A stretch of 64,000 bases of DNA, taken from Mucilaginibacter sp. OK268. Its GTDB lineage: Bacteria > Bacteroidota > Bacteroidia > Sphingobacteriales > Sphingobacteriaceae. The DNA lies in contig NZ_FNJV01000006.1 of assembly GCF_900103125.1 (NCBI RefSeq), positions 1-64,000 of the forward strand, read 5' to 3'. The notes under the pieces were generated by a model. The model was given only the letters and a program-made list of their open reading frames with translations. It searched no databases and was not told where the DNA came from. This document shows, piece after piece, positions 15,090 to 22,004 of the stretch; position 1 is the first letter of the stretch; each line of letters begins with the position of its first letter. A program made the translations under genes and the position numbers.

Positions 15090-16571
15090 GTGAACGTTGT
15101 AGAATTTGTAATTGCATTTATAATACTGATCATATTGCCTTATGTAGGCTTATGGAAATTGTTTGAAAAGGGCGGCAGGCCCGGCTGGGAAGCTGTTATT
15201 CCTTTTTATAACTTTTACGCCATGATCAAATTAAGCGGCCGTCCATTGTGGTGGATGGTGCTGATATTTATACCCGGTGTGAATATTTTGGTGGCGATAG
15301 GGATCATGGTAGATTTTTTAAAATCATATGGTAAGTTTTCTTTAAGGGAGCATTTTGCCGGTATAGTGTTGGAATTTATATATCTGCCCAAATGGGGTTT
15401 TGATAAGGATACCAAATACCTGGGCCCATCAGCCAGTCCGGAGTTTAAGGAAAAATACAAGTTGGCTTTAAAAAAGAGCTCAGCCCGCGAATGGGCCGAT
15501 GCTATTATTTTCGCGGTGATAGCCGCCACGCTGATCCGTACCCTGTTTATTGAGGCTTACGTGATCCCCAGCGCATCTATGGAAAGCTCGTTGTTAATTG
15601 GCGATTACCTGTTTGTAAGTAAAGTGAACTATGGCGCCCGTCTGCCTATGACACCCGTTGCTTTCCCCTTTGCGCATCATACCATGCCGCTCATCAATAC
15701 CAAAGCGTACTGGGATGGCATCGAATTGCCTTATTACCGCTTACCCGGCTTGAGCGATGTGAAAAAAGGTGATGTAGTGGTATTTAACTATCCAATGGAT
15801 GCCGATTCTCCACTATATCGCCCGGTTGATAAACGCGAAAATTATATTAAACGCTGCCAGGGTACACCCGGCGATACGCTGAGTGTAGTGAACGCGCAGG
15901 TGGTTATAAACGGCAAACCTGCCATTACACCACCGCATGGAGAAATGAACTATGTGGTAAAATCAGATGGCAGCGAAATTAATCCGCAGTTGGTTAATGA
16001 GCTTCACCTGGAAGATATTGCACCCGGGGCGGATAATACTTTTACCACCAATACAACCCTGGCATCGGCCACTGCATTAAAGGGATATTCGAACATAAAA
16101 TCAGTTACACCCAATATATCACCTGCCGGGGTTCCGGATCAGTTGAATGGTGATGTGTACCCGGTAAAATTCCCGAATTATAAGATCACACCCAACTTCC
16201 CGAATTTTAAGTGGAACGTAGATAATTACGGCCCGATCATCGTACCTAAAAAAGGTTGGACAGTAAAACTGGATAGTTTAACCTTCCCGGTTTATGGTCG
16301 TGCTATTGAAATTTACGAGGGTAACAAAGTACAGGTAGTGGGCAAGGATATCCTGATCAACGGAAAAAAAGCTGATACCTACACCTTTAAGCTGAACTAT
16401 TACTTTATGATGGGCGATAACCGCCACAACTCCGAAGATTCACGTTTCTGGGGATTTGTGCCCGAAGACCACATAGTAGGTAAGGCCCTGTTCATCTGGA
16501 TGAGTATCGACGATAACGCCAGTTTCCTGAGCAAGATCAGGTGGAGCAGGTTGTTTAACATTATCCACTAA
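15090..16571 (+). CDS. lepB: Signal peptidase I with N-terminal membrane extension (paralogue 3)
   Basis: A 493-residue paralogue with the same extension as paralogue 1 (GGRPGWEAVIPFYNFYAMIKL, then PKWGFDKDTKYLGPSASPEF). Nucleophile Ser163 is in PSASMESSL, general base Lys254 in IKRCQGTPGDTL, and GDNRHNSEDSRFWGF closes the protease core. It looks fully functional. The start is GTG at 15090 as translated; no closer ATG keeps the first membrane segment. A terminator follows at 16612-16641, which ends the par-dapB-lepB block. Confidence 0.95.
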   Translation: MNVVEFVIAFIILIILPYVGLWKLFEKGGRPGWEAVIPFYNFYAMIKLSGRPLWWMVLIFIPGVNILVAIGIMVDFLKSYGKFSLREHFAGIVLEFIYLPKWGFDKDTKYLGPSASPEFKEKYKLALKKSSAREWADAIIFAVIAATLIRTLFIEAYVIPSASMESSLLIGDYLFVSKVNYGARLPMTPVAFPFAHHTMPLINTKAYWDGIELPYYRLPGLSDVKKGDVVVFNYPMDADSPLYRPVDKRENYIKRCQGTPGDTLSVVNAQVVINGKPAITPPHGEMNYVVKSDGSEINPQLVNELHLEDIAPGADNTFTTNTTLASATALKGYSNIKSVTPNISPAGVPDQLNGDVYPVKFPNYKITPNFPNFKWNVDNYGPIIVPKKGWTVKLDSLTFPVYGRAIEIYEGNKVQVVGKDILINGKKADTYTFKLNYYFMMGDNRHNSEDSRFWGFVPEDHIVGKALFIWMSIDDNASFLSKIRWSRLFNIIH

Positions 16572-16611
16572 GTCCCCTAAGCTCCTGAGTAGGGAATAAG
16601 AGATTTGCATA

Positions 16612-16641
16612 GCCTGCCTGGTTTACCGGGTGGGCTTTTTT
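16612..16641 (+). terminator. Terminator after lepB3
   Basis: GCCTGCC (16612-16618) pairs, with two G-T wobbles, with GGTGGGC-type sequence at 16628-16635. A run of six T follows. Confidence 0.7.
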
Positions 16642-16662
16642 GTGGATATTACTAAACAAGCG

Positions 16663-16744
16663 CCATTGCGAGGTACGAAGCAATCTCTATACCGTACAGG
16701 GCGGCTCTGCCAGTCGGGGATTGCCACACTACGTTCGCAATGAC
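16663..16744. repeat. CATTGCGAG-family inverted repeat, copy A5
   Basis: Opposite orientation to A4: CCATTGCGAGGTACGAAGC at the left and CACTACGTTCGCAATGACG at the right, with AGGGCGGCTCTGCCAGTCGG in the centre, a variant shared with A3 (CAGGGCCGCTCTG). Confidence 0.85.
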
Positions 16745-16771
16745 GCGTTTAGTCTTATACTAGAAAAGATA

Positions 16772-16920
16772 AGTCATCCTGAACTTGTTTCAGGATCTCA
16801 CAGGACAAGTCGGTTATCATGTTGTACACCTTGCCAATGGGATGCCGAAACAAGTTCGGCATGACTGGATTTTATAGATTAACAGAAAAGAAAAGTCATC
16901 CTGAATTTGTTTCAAGATCC
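16772..16920. repeat. GTCATCCTGAACTTG-type repeats (family C)
   Basis: An inverted pair runs from GTCATCCTGAACTTGTTTC (16773) to CGAAACAAGTTCGGCATGAC (about 16846-16865). A half copy follows at 16894-16920, and a short hairpin relative lies at 31212-31238. All are in the convergent gap between lepB3 and the Ldh-type gene, which has no other content. Confidence 0.75.
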
Positions 16921-16971
16921 TACAGGACGCGTTAGTCATCATGTAGTGCACATGTGTAGCGCCGGAATAAA

Positions 16972-18054
16972 TTATAATCCCTGCAAGGGTTCCACCCCAA
17001 AACGTTCGGCCAAAATATGGAGGTCGGCAACAACGGCGTCAACCAGGGGTATACCATGGGTACCGCGATGGTGCTCTGCCTCCAGTTCGGGCTCACCGGG
17101 GATAATGACCTTCCGGGTTGGGTCGACAGTTGCGGAGGTCTTAAAGCGCATTATCCAGTTATCCAGGTGGCTCTTAAACTCATCAACCGGCCGAAAACCA
17201 TCCACCCGCATAGCGCCCACAAAATGACCGATACCTTGCCCCACCGGGTTAGCCGGCGGATCCAGAAAAGCCACAAAAGGAGGCACCCAGGGCCCATAAT
17301 TGGCACCGGATAGCACCGCCGACAAAATATCCACCGTGGCGCTCAGCCCGAAGCCTTTATGGCTACCATGGTCACGGTCGCCACCCAGTGGTAACAACGC
17401 CCCGCCGGTTTTAAGGGCATGCGGATCGGTAGTATAGTTGCCGCCTTTGTCCTGAATCCAGCCTTCGGGTACCTGTTTACCTAATCGCTGGGCTATTTCC
17501 AGCTTGCCATTGGCCGCTGCTGAGGTAGCCAGATCGACCACGACAGGTGGGTAATGACCAGCCGGGAAGGCATAGCACATAGGATTGGTACCCAACAGCC
17601 GCTCGCTCGAAAAAGTAGGCGCCACCAGCGGACTGGCATTGGTCATGGCAAAACCGATCATGTCTTTTTCTACTGCCATCAGCGCGTGATAGCCCGCAAT
17701 ACCAAAATGGTTGGAATTGCGTACCGATACCCAGCCCGAGCCATATAATTCGGCCTTTTTGATGGCCACTTGCATAGCAAAGGGAGCAACCACCAAGCCA
17801 AGACCTGCATCGCCGTCAACGGTGGCCGTAGTGGGCGTTTCGTGTACTATGTGGATATTGGGTGTGGCATTGATGCGATTCTTCTCCCAAAGGCGCACAT
17901 AGCCGCTCAAACGGGCTACCCCATGCGAGTCAATCCCCCGCAGATCAGACCGCAGCAAAACATCAGCGGCAAGGGTGGAATGCTCAACACTACAACCGAT
18001 AGCCTTGAAAATGTTTTCGGTAAAAACGCGGAGTATGGAGGAGTTTACAAGCAT
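16972..18054 (-). CDS. Ldh-family NAD(P)-dependent malate/L-lactate-type dehydrogenase
   Basis: A 360-residue enzyme of the Ldh_2 family, which has its own NAD(P)-binding fold, unrelated to the Rossmann-type lactate dehydrogenases. Characteristic blocks are RGIDSHGVARLSGYV (about residue 39), VRNSNHFGIAGYHALMA with the catalytic His (about residue 118), GTNPMCYAFP, VVDLATSAAANGKLE and GSHKGFGLSATVDILSAVLSG. Members oxidise malate, lactate, ureidoglycolate or 2,3-diketogulonate; the substrate here cannot be chosen from sequence. It is a single gene on the minus strand with repeat families on both sides. Confidence 0.92.
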   Translation of the reverse strand: MLVNSSILRVFTENIFKAIGCSVEHSTLAADVLLRSDLRGIDSHGVARLSGYVRLWEKNRINATPNIHIVHETPTTATVDGDAGLGLVVAPFAMQVAIKKAELYGSGWVSVRNSNHFGIAGYHALMAVEKDMIGFAMTNASPLVAPTFSSERLLGTNPMCYAFPAGHYPPVVVDLATSAAANGKLEIAQRLGKQVPEGWIQDKGGNYTTDPHALKTGGALLPLGGDRDHGSHKGFGLSATVDILSAVLSGANYGPWVPPFVAFLDPPANPVGQGIGHFVGAMRVDGFRPVDEFKSHLDNWIMRFKTSATVDPTRKVIIPGEPELEAEHHRGTHGIPLVDAVVADLHILAERFGVEPLQGL

Positions 18055-18073
18055 GATGTCTATACTAAAAAGT

Positions 18074-18177
18074 ATGTCATTGCGAGGAGGAACGACGAAG
18101 CAATCTCATCAGGACAAGTGGACCATCAATGAGTGATTTGCATTGATGAGATTGCCGCGCTACGCTCGCAATGACAT
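18074..18177. repeat. CATTGCGAG-family inverted repeat, copy A6
   Basis: Long clean copy: ATGTCATTGCGAGGAGGAAC at the left and CTACGCTCGCAATGACAT at the right, with the inner arms GAAGCAATCTCATCA and TGATGAGATTGCCGCG also complementary. It lies between two minus-strand genes. Confidence 0.92.
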
Positions 18178-18209
18178 AATTTATTAAATGTGTTTACAGG
18201 ATAAATATA

Positions 18210-18746
18210 TCAATTATCCAATTGCTTCAACAACTCCAATCCCTGGGGCCATTCGCCAAAGCCTGATGCCAGGTTAATATGGCCCGCATCGCCAATTTCT
18301 ACCAGTTCGCTGCCCCAGCTATCGGCAAATAAGCGGGCACGTTCGCCGGTTACATAATAGTCGTTACTACTGGCTACGGTGATGCTCTTGAAAGGCAATT
18401 TTATCAATGGTACGGGCGTAAAACCTGTAGTGCCTTCGGGATAGGTATCGGCTTCGGTATCGCTGGGAGCAACCAACAGGGCGCCTTTAATATTTACGTT
18501 GTATTGTTCTGCCCAATAGGCTATGGTGGTGCAAGCCAGGCTGTGCCCAACCAGGATCACGTTTTTGGGATCATGTTGCTGCACATAGCTGTTGAGGGTT
18601 GTTATCCAGTCGCTGCAAACCGGGGTGTCCCAGTCCTGCTGTTCAATACGACCAAAGTTAAACTGCTTTTCCCAAAGCGACTGCCAGTGTGCCGGACCGG
18701 AGTTTCCCAGTCCCGGATGGATAAGAATAGTTGAGTTAAAGGTCAT
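18210..18746 (-). CDS. RBBP9/YdeN-family serine hydrolase
   Basis: A 178-residue alpha/beta hydrolase without signal peptide. STILIHPGLGNSGPAHWQSLWE at the start is the RBBP9/YdeN oxyanion loop, Ser nucleophile sits in VGHSLACTTIAYWA (near residue 68), Asp in SSNDYYV and His in GDAGHINLASGFGEWPQG. The catalytic triad is complete. The physiological substrate of this family is unknown. It precedes a family H word repeat (18771-18838) and is co-directional with the SRPBCC gene upstream, possibly a loose operon. Confidence 0.9.
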   Translation of the reverse strand: MTFNSTILIHPGLGNSGPAHWQSLWEKQFNFGRIEQQDWDTPVCSDWITTLNSYVQQHDPKNVILVGHSLACTTIAYWAEQYNVNIKGALLVAPSDTEADTYPEGTTGFTPVPLIKLPFKSITVASSNDYYVTGERARLFADSWGSELVEIGDAGHINLASGFGEWPQGLELLKQLDN

Positions 18747-18770
18747 AGTAAATGCTTTAAATAAGAATAT

Positions 18771-18838
18771 TGAACACCGAATCTTGAATAATGAATTTCG
18801 AAGTACTTTGGTGTTCGATATTCGAAATACGATATTTT
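18771..18838. repeat. Word-based inverted repeat, TTCGAAAT type (family H)
   Basis: The left arm ACACCGAATCTTGAATAATG and right arm GGTGTTCGATATTCGAAATA are imperfect complements. It separates the hydrolase gene from the SRPBCC gene. Related sequences occur at 53450 and 55818. Confidence 0.65.
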
Positions 18839-18865
18839 TACTTTAAATTATTAATTGCTCCCCCT

Positions 18866-19318
18866 TTAGGGGGCTGGGGGGGCCTCAGCCATTTCTTTGA
18901 TCACCAGGTTGCGTTTTTCTAAAAGCCGGCGCATATGGTTTTGCAAAAAAACAAGATCGAATACAGTGCCGTACGGCGACTCGTACCGGAAAATGTCCTT
19001 CATGAGCGTTTCCTCTTTGATCGCAAAGAAGTAATGCTCATGCCTGAAATTTTTGAAAGCGCCCTGCACCATTTCGTCGGTAAAAAAGTTGGGGTATTCC
19101 AGTTCGGTGATCTTTGAGGTTAAGGTTTGCCAAACACCAAAATGTTTAGCGCGCCAGGTAACCCATTCACCCAGTTCAATGAGTCCGCTGGTTCGACCCG
19201 CGATTGCGGTTTCGCCAGTATGCCGGGTTGAGGCCACATGCACATCAATATTCCGGGCCAGGTCGAAACACTTTTCGATAGGCGCATTGATATGGGTAGC
19301 TAATTCAATTACGGGCAT
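18866..19318 (-). CDS. SRPBCC-fold (START/polyketide-cyclase-like) protein
   Basis: A 150-residue protein. The opening IELATHINAPIEKCFDLARNIDVH and later GEWVTWRAKHFGVWQTLTSKI and FRHEHYFFAIKEETLMKDIFRYESPYG fit the SRPBCC helix-grip fold, which encloses a hydrophobic cavity for ligands. These proteins are often annotated as cell-division inhibitors or ligand carriers, but the ligand is unknown. The C-terminus is Ala/Pro-rich (EMAEAPPAP). Simple C-rich sequence follows the stop codon at 18866. The fold is assigned with fair confidence, the role is not. Confidence 0.78.
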   Translation of the reverse strand: MPVIELATHINAPIEKCFDLARNIDVHVASTRHTGETAIAGRTSGLIELGEWVTWRAKHFGVWQTLTSKITELEYPNFFTDEMVQGAFKNFRHEHYFFAIKEETLMKDIFRYESPYGTVFDLVFLQNHMRRLLEKRNLVIKEMAEAPPAP

Positions 19319-19368
19319 GGGCTAAAAATACAAAACCCCCTCCTAAAAGGAGAGGGTTAAGGTGAGAT

Positions 19369-20805
19369 TTAAAACTCAGCATTTTTCGGGAACCTTGGGA
19401 AAGGGATCACATCGCGGATATTGCCCATGCCGGTTACAAACAGCACCAGGCGTTCAAAACCCAGGCCAAAACCAGCGTGCGGACAAGAGCCAAAACGACG
19501 GGTATCCAGGTACCACCAAAGCTCGTCTTTAGGGATATTCATTTCATCCATGCGTTGCTCCAGTTTATCCAAACGTTCTTCACGCGCCGATCCACCTATA
19601 ATTTCACCAATGCCAGGGAACAGGATATCCATAGCGCCAACGGTTTTGCCGTCGTCGTTCTGGCGCATGTAAAATGCCTTGATCTCCTTTGGATAATCGG
19701 TCAGGATCACCGGTTTTTTGAAATGTTTCTCCACCAGGTAACGCTCGTGCTCGCTTTGCAGATCGGTTCCCCAGCCCTCAATAGGGTATTGGAACTTTTT
19801 CTTTTTGTTCGGGGGCGATTCCTTCAGGATCTCAATAGCTTCGGTATAAGTAAGGCGTTCAAAATCATGGGTTAAACAAAACTGCAGTTTTTCGAGCAGG
19901 GTCATTTCGGAGCGTTCGTTCTGCGGTTTTTGTTTTTCTTCCTCGGCCAGGCGTTCGGTTAAAAACTCGATATCATCGGCGTTTTTGTCCAAAGCGTATT
20001 TGATCACGTATTTCAGCATCTCTTCGGCCAGGTCCATGTTATCGTCCAGGCTGTTGAAGGCAACTTCGGGTTCTATCATCCAAAACTCGGCCAGGTGGCG
20101 GGTGGTATTGGAATTTTCGGCACGGAAAGTTGGGCCAAAAGTATACACATCACTCAGGGCCATGGCGCCAAGCTCCCCTTCCAACTGCCCGGATACGGTA
20201 AGGTTGGTAGGGCGGCCAAAAAAGTCCTGTTTAAAATCGATCTCGCCGGTATCTGTTTTCGGGATGTCATCCAGGTCGAAATTGGTTACGTGGAAAGTTT
20301 CGCCCGCGCCTTCCGCGTCAGATGCAGTGATCACCGGGGTATGCAGGTAAACAAAACCACGCTCCTGGAAAAACTGGTGTACCGCGAAAGCCAGGCTGTT
20401 GCGCACCCTAAATATCGCCCCAAAAGTACTGGTGCGGAAACGCAGGTGGGCGTTCTCCCTCAAAAACTCCAGACTATGTTTTTTAGGCTGGATGGGGTAT
20501 TTTTCAGGATCGCTGTCGCCCAGTATTTCAATATCGGTGGCTATAACCTCAACGTTTTGACCTTTACCTTGTGACGCAACTAATTTACCAGCAACGCTTA
20601 AAGCAGCGCCTACAGTAATGCGTTTTAACAGGGCAGGATCGGTATTTTCAAAGTCGACAACAATTTGGATATTATTATTTGTTGAGCCATCATTTAAAGC
20701 AATGAAACGATTGGAACGGAATGCACGCACCCATCCTTTTACTGTTACATCAATGTCGGTTTGCTGACTTTGCAGCAATGCTTTAATCTTTACTCGCTGA
20801 CTCAT
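19369..20805 (-). CDS. asnS: Asparagine-tRNA ligase
   Basis: A 478-residue class IIb aminoacyl-tRNA synthetase that charges tRNA-Asn. The N-terminal OB-fold anticodon-binding domain spans about residues 5-105 (VTVKGWVRAFRSNRFIALNDGST), then motif 2 (TFRAENSNTTRHLAEFWMIEPE, residues 225-250) and motif 3 (GFGLGFERLVLFVTG, near residue 445) in the catalytic domain. The end FPRFPKNAEF is typical of AsnRS. The ATG at 20805 (MSQRVKIK) is preferred to one 11 codons upstream, because a -7 box at 20828-20835 lies between them and leaves a leader of about 17 bases. Confidence 0.97.
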   Translation of the reverse strand: MSQRVKIKALLQSQQTDIDVTVKGWVRAFRSNRFIALNDGSTNNNIQIVVDFENTDPALLKRITVGAALSVAGKLVASQGKGQNVEVIATDIEILGDSDPEKYPIQPKKHSLEFLRENAHLRFRTSTFGAIFRVRNSLAFAVHQFFQERGFVYLHTPVITASDAEGAGETFHVTNFDLDDIPKTDTGEIDFKQDFFGRPTNLTVSGQLEGELGAMALSDVYTFGPTFRAENSNTTRHLAEFWMIEPEVAFNSLDDNMDLAEEMLKYVIKYALDKNADDIEFLTERLAEEEKQKPQNERSEMTLLEKLQFCLTHDFERLTYTEAIEILKESPPNKKKKFQYPIEGWGTDLQSEHERYLVEKHFKKPVILTDYPKEIKAFYMRQNDDGKTVGAMDILFPGIGEIIGGSAREERLDKLEQRMDEMNIPKDELWWYLDTRRFGSCPHAGFGLGFERLVLFVTGMGNIRDVIPFPRFPKNAEF

Positions 20806-20827
20806 ATTGTATAAAATTTTAGAGCCG

Positions 20828-20835
20828 CAAAAATA
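20828..20835 (-). promoter_or_regulatory. Putative -7 box for asnS
   Basis: TATTTTTG on the minus strand fits TAnnTTTG. It lies 22 bases before the chosen ATG and would exclude the longer reading-frame start. Confidence 0.55.
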
Positions 20836-20895
20836 CAATTAATTATGTAATGGTACGGGTAATTTTGGCCTTAATGATTATAATCATGAGGGTTA

Positions 20896-20960
20896 GGAGA
20901 CACATGTAATGTGTCTCTACGGTTGATTCTGATTGTAGAGACACGTCACATGTGTCTCTC
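20896..20960. repeat. Double hairpin, GAGACACAT family, copy D2
   Basis: Hairpins GAGACACAT/ATGTGTCTC (20897-20917) and GAGACACGT/ATGTGTCTC (20938-20958). It corresponds to D1 at 7572 with a G-to-A change in one arm matched by C-to-T in the other. It lies between divergent asnS and the DMT transporter gene. Confidence 0.9.
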
Positions 20961-21002
20961 TTTAAAAATAAATATCAGGATCTTAATGATAACCTATTTC
21001 CT

Positions 21003-21010
21003 TAAATTTG
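21003..21010 (+). promoter_or_regulatory. Putative -7 box for the DMT transporter gene
   Basis: TAAATTTG fits TAnnTTTG and lies 19 bases before the ATG at 21030, giving a leader of about a dozen bases. Confidence 0.55.
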
Positions 21011-21029
21011 CCGCTCACCTATCGCCCCT

Positions 21030-21893
21030 ATGAACCCCAAGATCAGCCTTTTTATTGGTATTTTATGTATAGCCTTTTCACCCATATTTGTAAAGCTTTG
21101 CGGAGCGCCCCCAATTACTGCGGCTTTTTACCGGGTGTTTTTGGCCTGGCTGGTATTGGCTCCATGGTGTTTCTGGAAGGTAAATCTTAAAATAGCCACT
21201 AAAGATCTGTTAACCGCTTTTTTGGGCGGCCTCATCTTTGCCTCAGATATTGCCGTGTGGAATATTTCATTGGGACATATCAGCGCCACTGTATCAACCT
21301 TGCTGGCTAACCTGGCCCCGGTTTGGGTGGGGCTTATTAGCTTTTTTATTTTGCGTAAAAAGTCGGGCATGTTGTTTTGGGTGGGTACAGGTATTGCTAT
21401 TTTGGGGATGATCATTTTAGTGGGTTATCAGAATATAATAAATCTCCAGTTTAATATTGGCATTGTATTGGCGCTTTTAGCCAGCATGTTTTATTCGGTT
21501 TACATTGTGATAACCAATAATATTTTACAAAGGATAGGCACCCTGTCGTTTATGTTTTATAACATGTTGGCGGCGAGTTTATTTCTGCTGATCATCAGCT
21601 GCTGGCAGGGTAATAACCTGGTTAACTTTTCTTTAAACAGCTGGCTTTGCTTTTTAGGGATGAGCCTGCTTTGCCAGTTAACCGGCTGGATAACCATTAA
21701 CTATTCGCTGCGGTTTTTGGAGAGTACAAAGGTAGCCATAGCGCTTTTGGGACAAACGGTAATTGCCGGTATTATAGCGGTGATTTTGCTGCACGAAAGT
21801 TTACAGTTGAAAGAAATAATAGGCAGCATAATTGTACTTGCAGGTATAGCCGTAACATTTTTAAAAGGAAAGCAATCGGTTAGTATCAAGTAG
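21030..21893 (+). CDS. EamA-family (DMT superfamily) transporter
   Basis: A 287-residue inner-membrane protein with about ten hydrophobic helices arranged as two EamA repeats (residues about 8-140 and 148-283). Conserved features include the N-terminal PKISLFIGILCIAFSPIFVKL, ASDIAVWNISLGHISATVSTLLANLAPV in the first repeat and the QTVIAGIIAVILLHESL segment in the second. Transported substrate is unknown; relatives export amino acids or metabolites. The last four codons and the stop codon (VSIK, TAG) are read from the left arm of the intergenic repeat E2. The ATG at 21030 is supported by the -7 box at 21003. Confidence 0.9.
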   Translation: MNPKISLFIGILCIAFSPIFVKLCGAPPITAAFYRVFLAWLVLAPWCFWKVNLKIATKDLLTAFLGGLIFASDIAVWNISLGHISATVSTLLANLAPVWVGLISFFILRKKSGMLFWVGTGIAILGMIILVGYQNIINLQFNIGIVLALLASMFYSVYIVITNNILQRIGTLSFMFYNMLAASLFLLIISCWQGNNLVNFSLNSWLCFLGMSLLCQLTGWITINYSLRFLESTKVAIALLGQTVIAGIIAVILLHESLQLKEIIGSIIVLAGIAVTFLKGKQSVSIK

Positions 21894-21978
21894 TTAGTAT
21901 CAGGTATCAAGACAAACGCAATTCTTTTTATAAAAGAACCCATGATACTTGATACTAACTACTTGATACTTGATACCC
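21881..21978. repeat. GTATCAAG-word inverted repeat, copy E2
   Basis: The left arm (21881-21912) overlaps the end of the transporter gene and supplies its stop codon; the right arm (about 21943-21978) faces it. The dnaG -7 box begins eight bases after the right arm. Confidence 0.92.
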
Positions 21979-21985
21979 GATACTC

Positions 21986-21993
21986 TACCTTTG
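21986..21993 (+). promoter_or_regulatory. Putative -7 box for dnaG
   Basis: TACCTTTG fits TAnnTTTG. It is 12 bases before the ATG at 22005, leaving a leader of only about five bases. It directly follows repeat E2. Confidence 0.55.
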
Positions 21994-22004
21994 CATTTTA
22001 GCGC

